The translations under genes were made by a program, and so were the position numbers. The notes beneath the pieces were generated by a model. The model saw nothing but the letters and a program-made list of their open reading frames with translations, did not search any database and was not told where the DNA came from. Shown here piece by piece: positions 50,991 to 60,004 of a DNA stretch of 64,000 nt. Origin of the DNA: Actinomycetales bacterium (GTDB lineage Bacteria > Actinomycetota > Actinomycetes > Actinomycetales > Dermatophilaceae); contig JADJTP010000002.1 of assembly GCA_016711095.1 (NCBI GenBank), positions 930,001 through 994,000 on the forward strand. Reading direction: 5' to 3'. Numbering within the stretch: position 1 is the first letter of the stretch; every line of letters starts with the position of its first letter.

Positions 50991-52028
50991 ATGGCAACCA
51001 GCTACCTGTACATCGCACGACACGGCGACGCCGACGCGTTCGGCGAGCTCACCGCCACCGGCCGCGAGCAGGCAAGGCTCCTCGGCCGGCGCCTCGCACA
51101 CCCGCCCATCGACGCGGTATGGCATTCTCCGCTATCCCGCGCCACGGGGAGCGCTCAGGAAGTGACCGCGCAACTCCGATCAGGGACGCCGGTCGCCGAA
51201 GCCGCGGAACTCATCGACCATGTGCCCTACGTTCCGACGCCCGAAGAAATGCCCCGCGCGTGGGTGCCGTTCTTCGACGGATACGACGCCGAGGAAGCCG
51301 CCGCCGGAAACCGGATCGCACACAGCCTGACCGCCCGGTTCGCGGGAGCACCGGAACAGACCGACGACGTACACGAAGTGGTCATCACGCACGCCTACCC
51401 GATCGCCTGGCTCATCCGCGACGCCCTGGACGCGCCACCCGTACGGTGGCTCGGCCTCAACAGCGCCAACACCGCTCTGACCGTTATCGAGTACCGCACC
51501 GGTCTGCCCCCCGGCATCACCATGTTCAACGACATGAGTCACCTGCCCCCCGAACTCCGCTGGACCGGATTCCCCAGGCCGCCCGGCCCTGACCGACCCT
51601 TGCCGAGTCGTTCGCCACCATCGTCCACGAGACCACGCGAGACAACGAGGCGGAACACGAACCCACCGCAACCAGCGAGGTCGCGTGTTCCCGTAACGAA
51701 CACTTGGGTGGGGAGCCGGGAACTCACTACAAACACGGGGACGCAGGCCAGAGCGCTTGAGTCGCTGCTCGCGAAGCATCCGGACCCGGCCTCACTTACC
51801 GCGCCGCGGCCCAGCAGAACCACCAAGGTCCGCACCGCTCGGCAGCGAGCAGACGCAGGAACTCATCGCCAGCTACCAGGCAGGAGCGACCGTCTACACG
51901 CTCGGCGAGCGATTCGGCATCGATCGACGCACCTTCGGGACGATTCTCAAGCGCAAACGGCGTGGCTGCTCGCGTTGAGTATGAGTCACCCACCTCAGCC
52001 ATTGCGACTGCTTCTACCCCCTAGATGA
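50991..52028 (+). CDS. Histidine phosphatase family protein with an unrelated run-on tail
   Basis: Residues 1-195 form a histidine phosphatase domain: YLYIARHGDADAFGELTATG (RHG, phosphohistidine), HSPLSRATGSA and VVITHAYPIAWLIRDAL (second His). The ORF continues for 150 more residues of Pro/Arg/Thr-rich sequence without a domain. Over the same bases another frame encodes a recombinase-like helix-turn-helix (51842-51978), so the tail looks like read-through into debris after loss of the original stop. It follows the PEP enzyme by 66 bp; a kinase-phosphatase pairing on one substrate is possible but unproven. Confidence 0.65.
   Translation: MATSYLYIARHGDADAFGELTATGREQARLLGRRLAHPPIDAVWHSPLSRATGSAQEVTAQLRSGTPVAEAAELIDHVPYVPTPEEMPRAWVPFFDGYDAEEAAAGNRIAHSLTARFAGAPEQTDDVHEVVITHAYPIAWLIRDALDAPPVRWLGLNSANTALTVIEYRTGLPPGITMFNDMSHLPPELRWTGFPRPPGPDRPLPSRSPPSSTRPRETTRRNTNPPQPARSRVPVTNTWVGSRELTTNTGTQARALESLLAKHPDPASLTAPRPSRTTKVRTARQRADAGTHRQLPGRSDRLHARRAIRHRSTHLRDDSQAQTAWLLALSMSHPPQPLRLLLPPR
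51842..51978 (+). pseudogene. Recombinase C-terminal helix-turn-helix remnant
   Basis: In another frame than the phosphatase tail, QELIASYQAGATVYTLGERF then GIDRRTFGTILKRKR matches the C-terminal helix-turn-helix of actinobacterial serine recombinase proteins (recalled pattern). No catalytic domain is nearby. It is a likely trace of a past mobile element. Confidence 0.5.
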
Positions 52029-52253
52029 GCGAGGGTCATTCCCCGGCGAGATTGTGTCCTGAGCTCGTATGGTGCCGTCGGCGGCCCGGACCTGCATTTC
52101 GCCACCGCCGTCATTGCCGAGGATTTCCCGAGCGCGAACGATGCCCTCCGCCTGCGTGCGGGTAACGGCGCTCGCACGATCAGCGCCGGGCTTTCGTACT
52201 TCCCACCCGCCGTCGACGTGTCGCTGAACGATTCGCTTGTTGGCCTCAGCCAT
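52014..52253 (-). CDS. DUF2188 domain-containing small protein
   Basis: A 79-residue protein whose DUF2188 pattern (VQRHVDGGWEVRKPGADRAS, TQAEGIVRAREILGNDGGGE, DTISPGNDP) is clear. Function unknown; such proteins are common near mobile genes. It ends 15 bases inside the run-on tail of the phosphatase ORF, which is consistent with that tail being spurious. Confidence 0.75.
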   Translation of the reverse strand: MAEANKRIVQRHVDGGWEVRKPGADRASAVTRTQAEGIVRAREILGNDGGGEMQVRAADGTIRAQDTISPGNDPRSSRG

Positions 52254-52323
52254 GGTCGAACTCCTTTGGGTCGGTTAACTGATAGTCGGAGCGGCTGGCG
52301 CGGGGTCCAGCGTCATCATGGAC

Positions 52324-53496
52324 CTACGCAAGTCTTGGAAGCAGCGAGACAACGCGCCGTCCGCGCGCCTCATCGACGGACTCGGTGATCCCTGCCTCGA
52401 CGGGGACCTGAGGGACGCGCGCCGTGACCGTGCGGAACAGGTTCGGCGGGACTCGGCACTGTGCGGTAAGGGCCAATTCGTCGATGCCCTCCTGAGCGAG
52501 CAGCTCGACAGCCCTCGGCATCAAGGACGGCTGTTCCACGGCAGCGACAAGGCCCGGCTCGTCACGGCGCCACCCCCGCGTTGACAGCGTCGTCATGGCA
52601 TTGCGGTAGGACACCTCGCCGAGCCGTCCTAGCCGGCGCGCGCGAAAGAGCAAAGCCTGGATGCTCACGCCCCACTGCTCCTTTAGCTTGGCCAGGGCGA
52701 CCCAGACGTTGCCGCCCATGGTCGCCGGGAGGAGCTCGCGGATCTCGTCGGCGGGCATAAGCAGCTCAGCGGCGAATCGGTGAGCCTGCTCCTCGACGAC
52801 GCGACTGCCAGGTTCGGCGTCAGCGTGCATGACCAGGTGGCCCAGCTCATGAGCGACGTCAAACCGCTGGCGGTAGTAGTCACGCTTCGTCGGGTTGAGC
52901 ACGACAACCGGGCGGAGCTGACAGTCGAAGGAGTAGGCATCAACGGAGGCGGCTTGGACCGGACTGAAGACAACGAGGACACCGTGATTCTCCAGCGTCC
53001 GAATGAGATGTCCTACTGGACCGCGGCTTATGCCCCACACCTCTCGGACATGTTGAGCGGCTCGTTCGGGGGCATCGCCGTCGGTGTTATCAACAGCCAC
53101 AGGGAACGCGGGGACGTCAACCTCGGGAAACTCGACGTGCCTCTCAAGAGACGAGGCAATGTCCACGGCGAGTTGGCCGTAAGCGAAGGCCTGGTCACGG
53201 GCGAGCTGGCTCGTGGCGCGGAGCGATCGAAAGTGTGGCGTCGTGCTGACGGCCGCGACATCCTCGGGACGCACGGCGAAGAAGCCAGGCTCGACTGAGA
53301 GGCCCAGGGCCAGCTGCGCGACAGTAGCAGCGGTAGGCCGTTTCGCCCCTGACTCCCACGCGGCGACTGCGGTTGAGCTCTTGTCGACGAGAGTTGCCAG
53401 ATCGCTCTTGCGAAGGCCCGCTAGGCGGCGCGCCAAGGTCAGACGGGCACCGTCGAAGAACGCTGACACCTCCATCGTGCGGTCGCTATTGATCAC
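52324..53496 (-). CDS. XRE helix-turn-helix and ImmA/IrrE metallopeptidase protein
   Basis: A 390-residue protein. An XRE domain (LTLARRLAGLRKSDLATLVD, TAVAAWESGAKRPTAATVAQ) at residues 15-70 is followed by an ImmA/IrrE-type zinc peptidase with HELGHLVMHADAEPG near residue 215 and a downstream Glu (VVEEQAHRFAAELLMP). Proteins of this build regulate phage and mobile-element genes, sometimes by cleaving a repressor. GTG 53496 overlaps the stop of the upstream unknown gene (GTGA), a translationally coupled pair. ATG 53475 is in frame but has no ribosome site. Confidence 0.82.
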   Translation of the reverse strand: MINSDRTMEVSAFFDGARLTLARRLAGLRKSDLATLVDKSSTAVAAWESGAKRPTAATVAQLALGLSVEPGFFAVRPEDVAAVSTTPHFRSLRATSQLARDQAFAYGQLAVDIASSLERHVEFPEVDVPAFPVAVDNTDGDAPERAAQHVREVWGISRGPVGHLIRTLENHGVLVVFSPVQAASVDAYSFDCQLRPVVVLNPTKRDYYRQRFDVAHELGHLVMHADAEPGSRVVEEQAHRFAAELLMPADEIRELLPATMGGNVWVALAKLKEQWGVSIQALLFRARRLGRLGEVSYRNAMTTLSTRGWRRDEPGLVAAVEQPSLMPRAVELLAQEGIDELALTAQCRVPPNLFRTVTARVPQVPVEAGITESVDEARGRRVVSLLPRLA

Positions 53497-54302
53497 TGTC
53501 CGCCACCGTCTGCGCGTCGCCGCGGCTCCTTCATATCTGAATGGCGCAGCTTGACTGGCGCGTCCGGCACCGTCTCGGGGTCGGTCGGCGCGGGCTTGGT
53601 AGCACTGCCGCGTCCACTCTCCGACGGCGGGACTTCCAGGAGGTCGTGGCGCCAGTACCAGGCGTCGCCACCGCCGTAGTTCAGGCGGGCACGACCCATG
53701 ACAAGTTCGCGTCCATCGTGGTCGACGTCCTGGGAATGGGCGACGACCAGTGTCTCGCGGTCGAGCTGATGTGTGGCAGTGATGAGCTCGGCCAGGCCAG
53801 GCACCTCCTCGGCCGCGAAGTCGTCGAACAGCGACGCCTGGCCTGGATCAGGGTTGGGTTGCTGCGCTACGCGTTGCTTGGTCGGACTCTTCTGAGGCCA
53901 AGGAAGCTCGTCCAACTTGCCGAAGGCAGAGGAGGCCAGCAGCCAGCGCCAGCCCTTCCAACCCCACCCTGGGCTGCCGTTGAGATCGGCGCGGACGACA
54001 AGATCAGGCGCCAATCGCGGGAGGGTCGCGATGTCTCGTTCGCTCAGTTCGGCATGCAGTACATCGAGACTGAGCTCCGCATCAGCACCTTCCCGGACCG
54101 CGTAACGGCCACAGGCGAAGACGCGGTCGAGACGGTCGCGAAACAGCGTGAACCGGGTGATGCCAACCCAGGTCGCGTCGTGACCGGCTGCCTCGGAGTA
54201 GTCAACAGACACTCGGGCTGTGGCGGACAGGTAGGCCCAACGGATGCCGGGAAGCACACCGGCGTCCTCGAAGCTCGTGATGACGTCCTTGCGCTCGCTC
54301 AT
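53493..54302 (-). CDS. Unknown protein coupled to the XRE-ImmA/IrrE gene
   Basis: A 269-residue protein with no recognised domain. It is rich in aromatic residues (WGWKGWRWLLASSAFGKL, GGGDAWYWRHDLLEVP) and has a charged C-terminal tail. The start ATG 54302 has no strong ribosome site. Its 3' end overlaps the XRE-ImmA/IrrE start, so the two are expressed together. Two-gene modules of an unknown protein and an XRE-DUF955 protein occur among toxin-antitoxin-like defence systems (for example RosmerTA, by recollection); homology here is not tested. Confidence 0.6.
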   Translation of the reverse strand: MSERKDVITSFEDAGVLPGIRWAYLSATARVSVDYSEAAGHDATWVGITRFTLFRDRLDRVFACGRYAVREGADAELSLDVLHAELSERDIATLPRLAPDLVVRADLNGSPGWGWKGWRWLLASSAFGKLDELPWPQKSPTKQRVAQQPNPDPGQASLFDDFAAEEVPGLAELITATHQLDRETLVVAHSQDVDHDGRELVMGRARLNYGGGDAWYWRHDLLEVPPSESGRGSATKPAPTDPETVPDAPVKLRHSDMKEPRRRADGGGQ

Positions 54303-54384
54303 GGGCAAAGACTACCCCACTATCAGTATCTGCCGTATCAGATCGAACCGTTCGGCGTGTCTTCTGTCGACGATTCATCTGCAC

Positions 54385-54808
54385 GGGGATCTGGAGGGTG
54401 AGCGATGAGGTCGCCGCCGGCTTGATCGCCTTGGCCCAGTCTCCGCTTGCCCAGGCGTGCGAGCAGGTGTCTGGCCTTTGTCGGTCTTCGTCTCGGATGG
54501 GTTGATCTCACGGCCAGACCGGCCAGCACCCTCGGCGATCAGGCTCTGCTTAGCATCGCCGTGGGGTCGTATCGAAACGGATCGGTCGGGATGACCAGCG
54601 CCTTCTGCGTTTCGGTTCTAAGCCGGTCAGCTCCTGACCGACCAGGCCGAGCACCGTGGTCTTGCCGCTGCCCTAACTGCCGGACAGCCCGAGGGCGAGC
54701 GGCGCGTCCGGCTGTGCGTCGGCGACGTCTGAGCGACCGCAGGGAAGGACAGCAGATCGACGTCGGCAGGGTGTCGGACCCGCGTGACGGAGCGGTTGGG
54801 TCGTTCAT
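54385..54808 (-). pseudogene. Decayed KAP-type P-loop NTPase, N-terminal part
   Basis: Read through several frames on the minus strand: HPADVDLLSFPAVAQ, then GLSGSxGSGKTTVLG (Walker A; x is a TAG stop at 54673-54675 where a Trp, TGG, is expected), then ALVIPTDPFRYDPT, AKQSLIAE, then LLARLGKR and DWAKAIKPAATSSLTLQIP. The order matches the first 150 residues of KAP-family NTPases as I recall them, but needs one stop removed and at least three frameshifts. Its ATG overlaps the stop of the metallopeptidase gene (ATGA), so it was once the fifth gene of the restriction operon. Confidence 0.7.
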
Positions 54809-55509
54809 GAAGTGCCTCCGAACCACAGGCCGGCGCCGCGTTTCGCCAGCTCCTGCTTCCGCTCGTCGTACTCGGGCATCACTCGGCCGAGCAGTTGCCA
54901 GAAGTCCGGGCCGTGGTGTGGCTCGCGCAGGTGGGCCAGCTCATGGGCAAGCACGTAATCAACGAGGGCCGGTGACAGTTGCAGGGTCGCCCAGTGGATG
55001 CGCACACGCTTTCCGGCGGTTGCACTTCCCCACTTGTGGCCGAGGTCTGCGACCTCGACGGCGCCAGGTTCGACGCGTAGCCGTTCTGCCCATGAACGCA
55101 CGCGGGGACGCAGCCAAGCCTCGCCACACCGCTGGTACCACGCGATAAGACTCGCCTCACCAACCTCAACGAGTGGTCTCGGCAAGACAAGTCGGCCGCG
55201 TTCGAGGTGGACGGTGCCGTGAGCGTCGCCGATCTTCAATCGATGGCTGCGACCGAGGTACTGGAAGCCCTCACCGTCAACCAACTCCTTAGTGACGGGC
55301 TCGTGCTGCAGCACCTCCTTCTCGGCCAGCTTGCGGTAAACCCACTCGCGCTTTGAAGCAAGGAACTGCGTCAGCTCTTCGGTCGCGACGTCCTCGGCAG
55401 CCCGCAAGCGGAGCGACCCGTCAGCCTCGATCGTGAGACGGGCCTTGCGGCTGGCGCCGCCTGTCTCGACGGGCACCCGCAGATCATCAAGATGAAGGAC
55501 GGCGCTCAC
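54805..55509 (-). CDS. YgjP/SprT-like zinc metallopeptidase (DUF45)
   Basis: A 234-residue protein with the zinc motif LAHELAHLREPHHGPDFWQL near residue 190 (HExxH and a downstream His). The family includes YgjP, a regular partner of type I restriction operons. GTG 55509 overlaps the hsdR stop (GTGA). Its role in restriction is not established; it may process or regulate HsdR. Confidence 0.88.
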   Translation of the reverse strand: MSAVLHLDDLRVPVETGGASRKARLTIEADGSLRLRAAEDVATEELTQFLASKREWVYRKLAEKEVLQHEPVTKELVDGEGFQYLGRSHRLKIGDAHGTVHLERGRLVLPRPLVEVGEASLIAWYQRCGEAWLRPRVRSWAERLRVEPGAVEVADLGHKWGSATAGKRVRIHWATLQLSPALVDYVLAHELAHLREPHHGPDFWQLLGRVMPEYDERKQELAKRGAGLWFGGTS

Positions 55510-58500
55510 GACCGCCCCCGTGCGTTGATCTGCCGTGAGATCAACGGTTGGTTGGCCCGCGCGAGCTCCATGAGCCTGTCGGCCACAGCGGCCTGCTCGG
55601 AGAATGGGAACAGGTCGCGGTCGTCAAGCGTGTGGATGATGTCCTTGCGCAGCTCGTCTTGGGCGTGCGGATTGTGCCAGAAGCGAACGATGCCCGCGTG
55701 CTGGATCACCTCGACGACGATGTCCCCAGCCAAATGCATGATGTCGACGTGGATCTCGCTGGGCAGCGTGGCATCCGTCGCGAACTCGCTCTCCAGAAGG
55801 CCGTAGAACCGGGCAACCAGCGGATCCTCGTGGATGCGCGACGAGCTGGACAAGTCGGTGGCGTCACCGAGCAGCACCTCCAGAGCGAGGCTGAGCTGAT
55901 CCCATTTGCCGGTCAGGATCTTCAGGATCTCGTCGAGACGCTCGGATAGCTTGGTGTAACGGGCCGGATCCTCGTCGAAGTTCCTGCGGATATGGAACCG
56001 CAGGGCGTGTTCCATCTCGGACGCCTTGGCCTTGTCCGAAGTGAGGCCCTTGACCTTGGCGAGGAAGTCCGGGTCCGTTATCGAGACCGGTGGGATCTTA
56101 GTGGCGATGTCGAGCGCCGTGACGTGCTCGTCGATCAGGGCACGAACCTTCTCGCCGTAGAGCGAAGCGTCAAAGTCCCCCAGGCCATCGTCGCGGTAGC
56201 GCCGCCGGGCGACCTTCTGGATCAGACCGAACCGCTTGGCGTCCGCCACGAACGGCAACGCCTCCGGCCGAGGCAGCACCGTGTCGAGGGTGGAGAGGAA
56301 CTGCTTGAGCAGCACGCCGAACCGGGCGCGTAGAGCGTCGTCCGACAGCAGATCAACGCAGGCCTCGATGTCCTCGTCTAGGTCGAAGGACTCGATGCCA
56401 GCCTGCGCGAACAGTGCCACCACCCGCGCATGCCGATCTCGTAGCTTCGGCACCTCGTCGGTGATGGATGCAAGCGCGCCCACCGCATCCTCGGCGTCTT
56501 CTGGCGCATAAGCCTGGAGCGCCTTCTGCAGGTGAGCGCCGACGCCGAAGTAGTCGACCAGCAGACCGGCTGCCTTGCCGGGTGCTGTTCGGTTGACTCG
56601 CGCGATGGCCTGCAGCAGCTCGGCGTCCTGGATGAAACGGTCGAGGTAGAGCACCTGCTCGACCGGCGCGTCGAAGCCGGTCAGGAGCATGGTGCGCACC
56701 AGCAGGAAGGCGACGGGACTGGTGTGCTCACCAGGCAGGCCAAGCGGCTGCTTGAACTCGGCGATCACGGCGTCCTGACGAGCCTTGTCGGTCCACTGCA
56801 ACCACGTCGGGTCGTCGTTGTTGCTGCCCGAGATGACCGGGACGAAGTCGAGGATGCGAATGAGGTCCACGTGTGGAAGCGCACGCACAAGCACCTGCCT
56901 GCGCCGATCGAGACCGTCGATGTTGAGGCTCCCATCGGCCGCGCCGCGCATGAGGTGCTCCGGCAACCGCTCGATCTGTGAGACGAGGTCGTCGCGGGCA
57001 GCCCGGAGCGCCTCACGGTAGCGAACCGTCGCAAGGCGGCTGGTGGCCGACAGCTGCGCCTTGAAGCCGCCAGGCAGGACGGTCGACACGTAGTGCCAGA
57101 GGATCGACTTCGCCTTAGCAGCAATGAGCTTCGGCGCCTCCAGGACAGCGCCCGTTGTGGCATAGCGGGCCTTGAGCTTCTCCACCTCTTCCGCCGTGTG
57201 CTCGACGAACATATCCTCGAACAGCTCGTCGAGGTCGCTCCCGCCGGCAACCGCGCCCTTGGCGGTGCGGCCTTCGTAGAAGATCGGCACGACCGCGCCG
57301 TCGTGCTCGGCCTGGCGTATCGTGTACTTGTCGATGAACGGGCCGAAGATGGCGTCCGTTCGCTTCTTGCCCTCGCGCATTATCGGCGTGCCAGTGAAGC
57401 CGATCTTGGCGGCGTTGGGCAGCGCGGCCATGAGGTTGGCGTGCAGCGTCGATGTCTGCGAGCGGTGGGCCTCATCGACCAGGATGACGATGGTCTCTTC
57501 GGTATTGAGGACTCCGAGCGCCTCATCCTGCTCGTCGCCGGCCAGGCGCGTCTCGCTTGTGGCAGCGCTGTCTGTGTCGCGGTACTTCTGGATCATCGCG
57601 AAGACGAGCGCCGGGCCGTTCTCGGTGAGAATGGTCTTGAGCTTGCTGGTGCGCCGGGCGCGCTGGACTCCCTCGCCGGAGAGCTTGGCCGTCGCAGACA
57701 GCTGCTTCTCCAGGTCAGTTCGGTCGGTCACGATGACGACCTTGAAAGCTCGAAGCAAAGGATCCGACCGCATCGCACGCACCAGGAAGACCATCGTCAG
57801 TGACTTGCCAGAGCCTTGGGTATGCCAGATCAGGCCGCCACGGCGGTCGCTCTCGCCATCCTCAGCGCGCGTCTTGCCAGTCCGGAGACGCTGCAGTGCC
57901 CGGCCGACTGCGCGGTACTGCTGGTAGCGAGCGGCGATCTTGATCCGTCGTCCGTTGACTTCGGTAAACAACGTGAAGTGCCTGACGATGTCGAGCAGGT
58001 TGGCGGGCGCCAGCATCCCGGCAACGAGCAGCTCCTGGCCGGTCAGCTCAGCCGCGGGCTTGCCCAGATGGGCAGCGAGGTCATCCCGTGAGAGCGGCGC
58101 GGCATCCCTCCACTCGAGGAAGTGCTCCGGCCCGGCGGTGAAGGTTGCGGCACGAGCCTTGTCACCGTAGGTCGAGACGACGAACTGGTTGGTCCAGAAC
58201 AGCTGCTCGTTGCCCTCGGGCATGCCGACAGCGCGCTGGTTAGCGTAGCGCCGAAGCTGGTTGATGCCCTCGGCCATCGGGTCGATGATGTACGGGCTCT
58301 TGCACTCGATGACGACCAGCGGGATGCCGTTCACGAACAGCACGATGTCCGGGGCCACGAACTTCTTGGCCTGGCCGCCGGGCTCATCCACCCTGAACTG
58401 GTTGATCGCCAGAAAGTCGTTGTTACTCGGATCGTCGAAGTCGATGAACCGCACGCGTTGTGAGCGACCCTGATCCCAGTCGGGTAGTCCCGACACTGAC

Positions 58501-58805
58501 ACGCCCTCAAGAAGGCGCTCAGTCATCCGCTCGTTGAGCTCGATGAGCTTGCCTACTTCAGACCGCGTCAGCGATGAGACCGCTTCGGCCAGACGCGCGT
58601 CGTCCAGCCAGGGTGAATCACCCGGGCCTGGGTTGATCCTGAGCAACGCAGCTCGCAGGCGCTCTTCGATGATTGAGCCACGGAACGAGCCGCGCTCGGT
58701 GACAGCTGGGTCTGATTTTGACCCCTCAATGATCCGCCAGCCGAGACCGGACAGCTGGTCAAGCAGCAGCTTCTCGACCTCTGTGTACTCGGGGCCCGGG
58801 GTCAT
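55506..58805 (-). CDS. hsdR: Type I restriction enzyme, restriction subunit
   Basis: A 1099-residue motor and nuclease subunit. The nuclease site is in VLFVNGIPLVVIECKSPYII (PD-(D/E)xK, residues about 150-170). The helicase has LIWHTQGSGKSLTMVFLVRA (Walker A), VILVDEAHRSQTSTLHANLM (motif II) and QAIARVNRTAPGK (motif VI). It moves DNA past the bound enzyme and cuts unmodified DNA. The ATG overlaps the hsdS stop (ATGA). Confidence 0.96.
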   Translation of the reverse strand: MTPGPEYTEVEKLLLDQLSGLGWRIIEGSKSDPAVTERGSFRGSIIEERLRAALLRINPGPGDSPWLDDARLAEAVSSLTRSEVGKLIELNERMTERLLEGVSVSGLPDWDQGRSQRVRFIDFDDPSNNDFLAINQFRVDEPGGQAKKFVAPDIVLFVNGIPLVVIECKSPYIIDPMAEGINQLRRYANQRAVGMPEGNEQLFWTNQFVVSTYGDKARAATFTAGPEHFLEWRDAAPLSRDDLAAHLGKPAAELTGQELLVAGMLAPANLLDIVRHFTLFTEVNGRRIKIAARYQQYRAVGRALQRLRTGKTRAEDGESDRRGGLIWHTQGSGKSLTMVFLVRAMRSDPLLRAFKVVIVTDRTDLEKQLSATAKLSGEGVQRARRTSKLKTILTENGPALVFAMIQKYRDTDSAATSETRLAGDEQDEALGVLNTEETIVILVDEAHRSQTSTLHANLMAALPNAAKIGFTGTPIMREGKKRTDAIFGPFIDKYTIRQAEHDGAVVPIFYEGRTAKGAVAGGSDLDELFEDMFVEHTAEEVEKLKARYATTGAVLEAPKLIAAKAKSILWHYVSTVLPGGFKAQLSATSRLATVRYREALRAARDDLVSQIERLPEHLMRGAADGSLNIDGLDRRRQVLVRALPHVDLIRILDFVPVISGSNNDDPTWLQWTDKARQDAVIAEFKQPLGLPGEHTSPVAFLLVRTMLLTGFDAPVEQVLYLDRFIQDAELLQAIARVNRTAPGKAAGLLVDYFGVGAHLQKALQAYAPEDAEDAVGALASITDEVPKLRDRHARVVALFAQAGIESFDLDEDIEACVDLLSDDALRARFGVLLKQFLSTLDTVLPRPEALPFVADAKRFGLIQKVARRRYRDDGLGDFDASLYGEKVRALIDEHVTALDIATKIPPVSITDPDFLAKVKGLTSDKAKASEMEHALRFHIRRNFDEDPARYTKLSERLDEILKILTGKWDQLSLALEVLLGDATDLSSSSRIHEDPLVARFYGLLESEFATDATLPSEIHVDIMHLAGDIVVEVIQHAGIVRFWHNPHAQDELRKDIIHTLDDRDLFPFSEQAAVADRLMELARANQPLISRQINARGRS

Positions 58806-60004
58806 GACGCCTCACGCTGGGGCACGTGTACCCGGCCGATGAGAAGGTCAGCCAGAAGACCCTCCTTTTGACTGCGGGCCTTCCTTACCGAAGCCAGCTC
58901 CGAGTCGATCCGACTGTCCATCGCACGCAACACAGCAAGCGCTTTATGCTGCGATGCAAGCGGCGGTATGACCGCTGGAAATGTCTTCAAGTCTGACAGA
59001 TCGAGTTTCTTAGTGCCGTGAGTGGATTCACCAACAAGGCACAGTATCGCCTCCGAATTCGCCATCAACCAATACATGAGATAGTCAGGAGCAAGTCCCG
59101 ACCGCGGGAGTAGAGCCTTGACGTCCTGATTGAACGCCGCAGAACCCGAGATCCTCGAAACCGGAAATGTATGGGCAAGAATCATGCCTCGCACGACAAT
59201 AAAAACCGCATCTGGTGGCGCCAACCTTGAGCCAGCAGCAGCGATTCCGCGCGACGTAAGGGAATCAACCGTCCTCCGAAGGAGTGGAGACTTCATGTCC
59301 TTCGGCGTAATCCAGGAGATGGTTCCATTCCAGAACTGAGGCGACGACTTGGCTGGCGTTCCTCCGGACAGCCAGTCCACGAAATCATCCAAGATGCCTC
59401 GCCTCGCATCTGGCATTGTGTCTGGAAGGGCGAGAATTACCGTCCGGAGCAGACCATGTCTAAGGCCAATCAACTTTGAGATGACCCGCTGAGCACTCTC
59501 GATCCCCTCGTCTATAGCATCGATGACGTTCGCGATCCGCCGTTGCTCTTCGGGCGGAGGCAGCAAGAGTTGCATAGACGTGAGCGACTTCTTATTCAGA
59601 GTCGCCCCCTTAATCGCCACGTCGGTGATCACTGAGCGCGCCGATCTGGGCAAGATGTGGAAGAGATAGCGACTCTCGAGCTGGGTGGGATCAGGGAAGA
59701 ACGCGGCGATTGCCTCGTTGGTGTAGAGGTCACGACCTGCCAGAGCGGTGCGTCCGATGGTGAGTTTGAAGCTCATGATTGGTGTGCCGGCTGGGACGAG
59801 CTTAACATTGCTCGACCTCACACCAAGATCAGAAATGTACTCCGCCGTCTCAACAACTACTTTGGAATTGAGGTCGGCAATCGAGGCCCAAGCATTCCCA
59901 CTCTCCTGATCGGACCAAAAAGTGGGTTGATCCCGCGCTGGCGTCCCTCCGATCTCGATTCGTGCGACCGATCCAGCAGGAATGGTCCGCCACTCGTCAC
60001 TCAT
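58802..60004 (-). CDS. hsdS: Type I restriction enzyme, specificity subunit
   Basis: A 400-residue S subunit with two target recognition domains (about 1-150 and 200-350) separated by conserved helices (LLLPPPEEQRRIANVIDAID, VISKLIGLRHGLLRTVIL) and a C-terminal repeat (IPPLASQHKALAVLRAMDSR). The DNA here is clearly AT-richer than hsdM and hsdR (for example near 59180-59260), as expected where target domains are exchanged by recombination. The start ATG 60004 overlaps the hsdM stop by 8 bp. The recognised sequence cannot be predicted. Confidence 0.93.
   Translation of the reverse strand: MSDEWRTIPAGSVARIEIGGTPARDQPTFWSDQESGNAWASIADLNSKVVVETAEYISDLGVRSSNVKLVPAGTPIMSFKLTIGRTALAGRDLYTNEAIAAFFPDPTQLESRYLFHILPRSARSVITDVAIKGATLNKKSLTSMQLLLPPPEEQRRIANVIDAIDEGIESAQRVISKLIGLRHGLLRTVILALPDTMPDARRGILDDFVDWLSGGTPAKSSPQFWNGTISWITPKDMKSPLLRRTVDSLTSRGIAAAGSRLAPPDAVFIVVRGMILAHTFPVSRISGSAAFNQDVKALLPRSGLAPDYLMYWLMANSEAILCLVGESTHGTKKLDLSDLKTFPAVIPPLASQHKALAVLRAMDSRIDSELASVRKARSQKEGLLADLLIGRVHVPQREAS

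Noticed and set aside
54447..55148. 233-codon plus-strand frame opposite the metallopeptidase gene
   Set aside because: It lies over the decayed NTPase and the real metallopeptidase gene and has no domain of its own.
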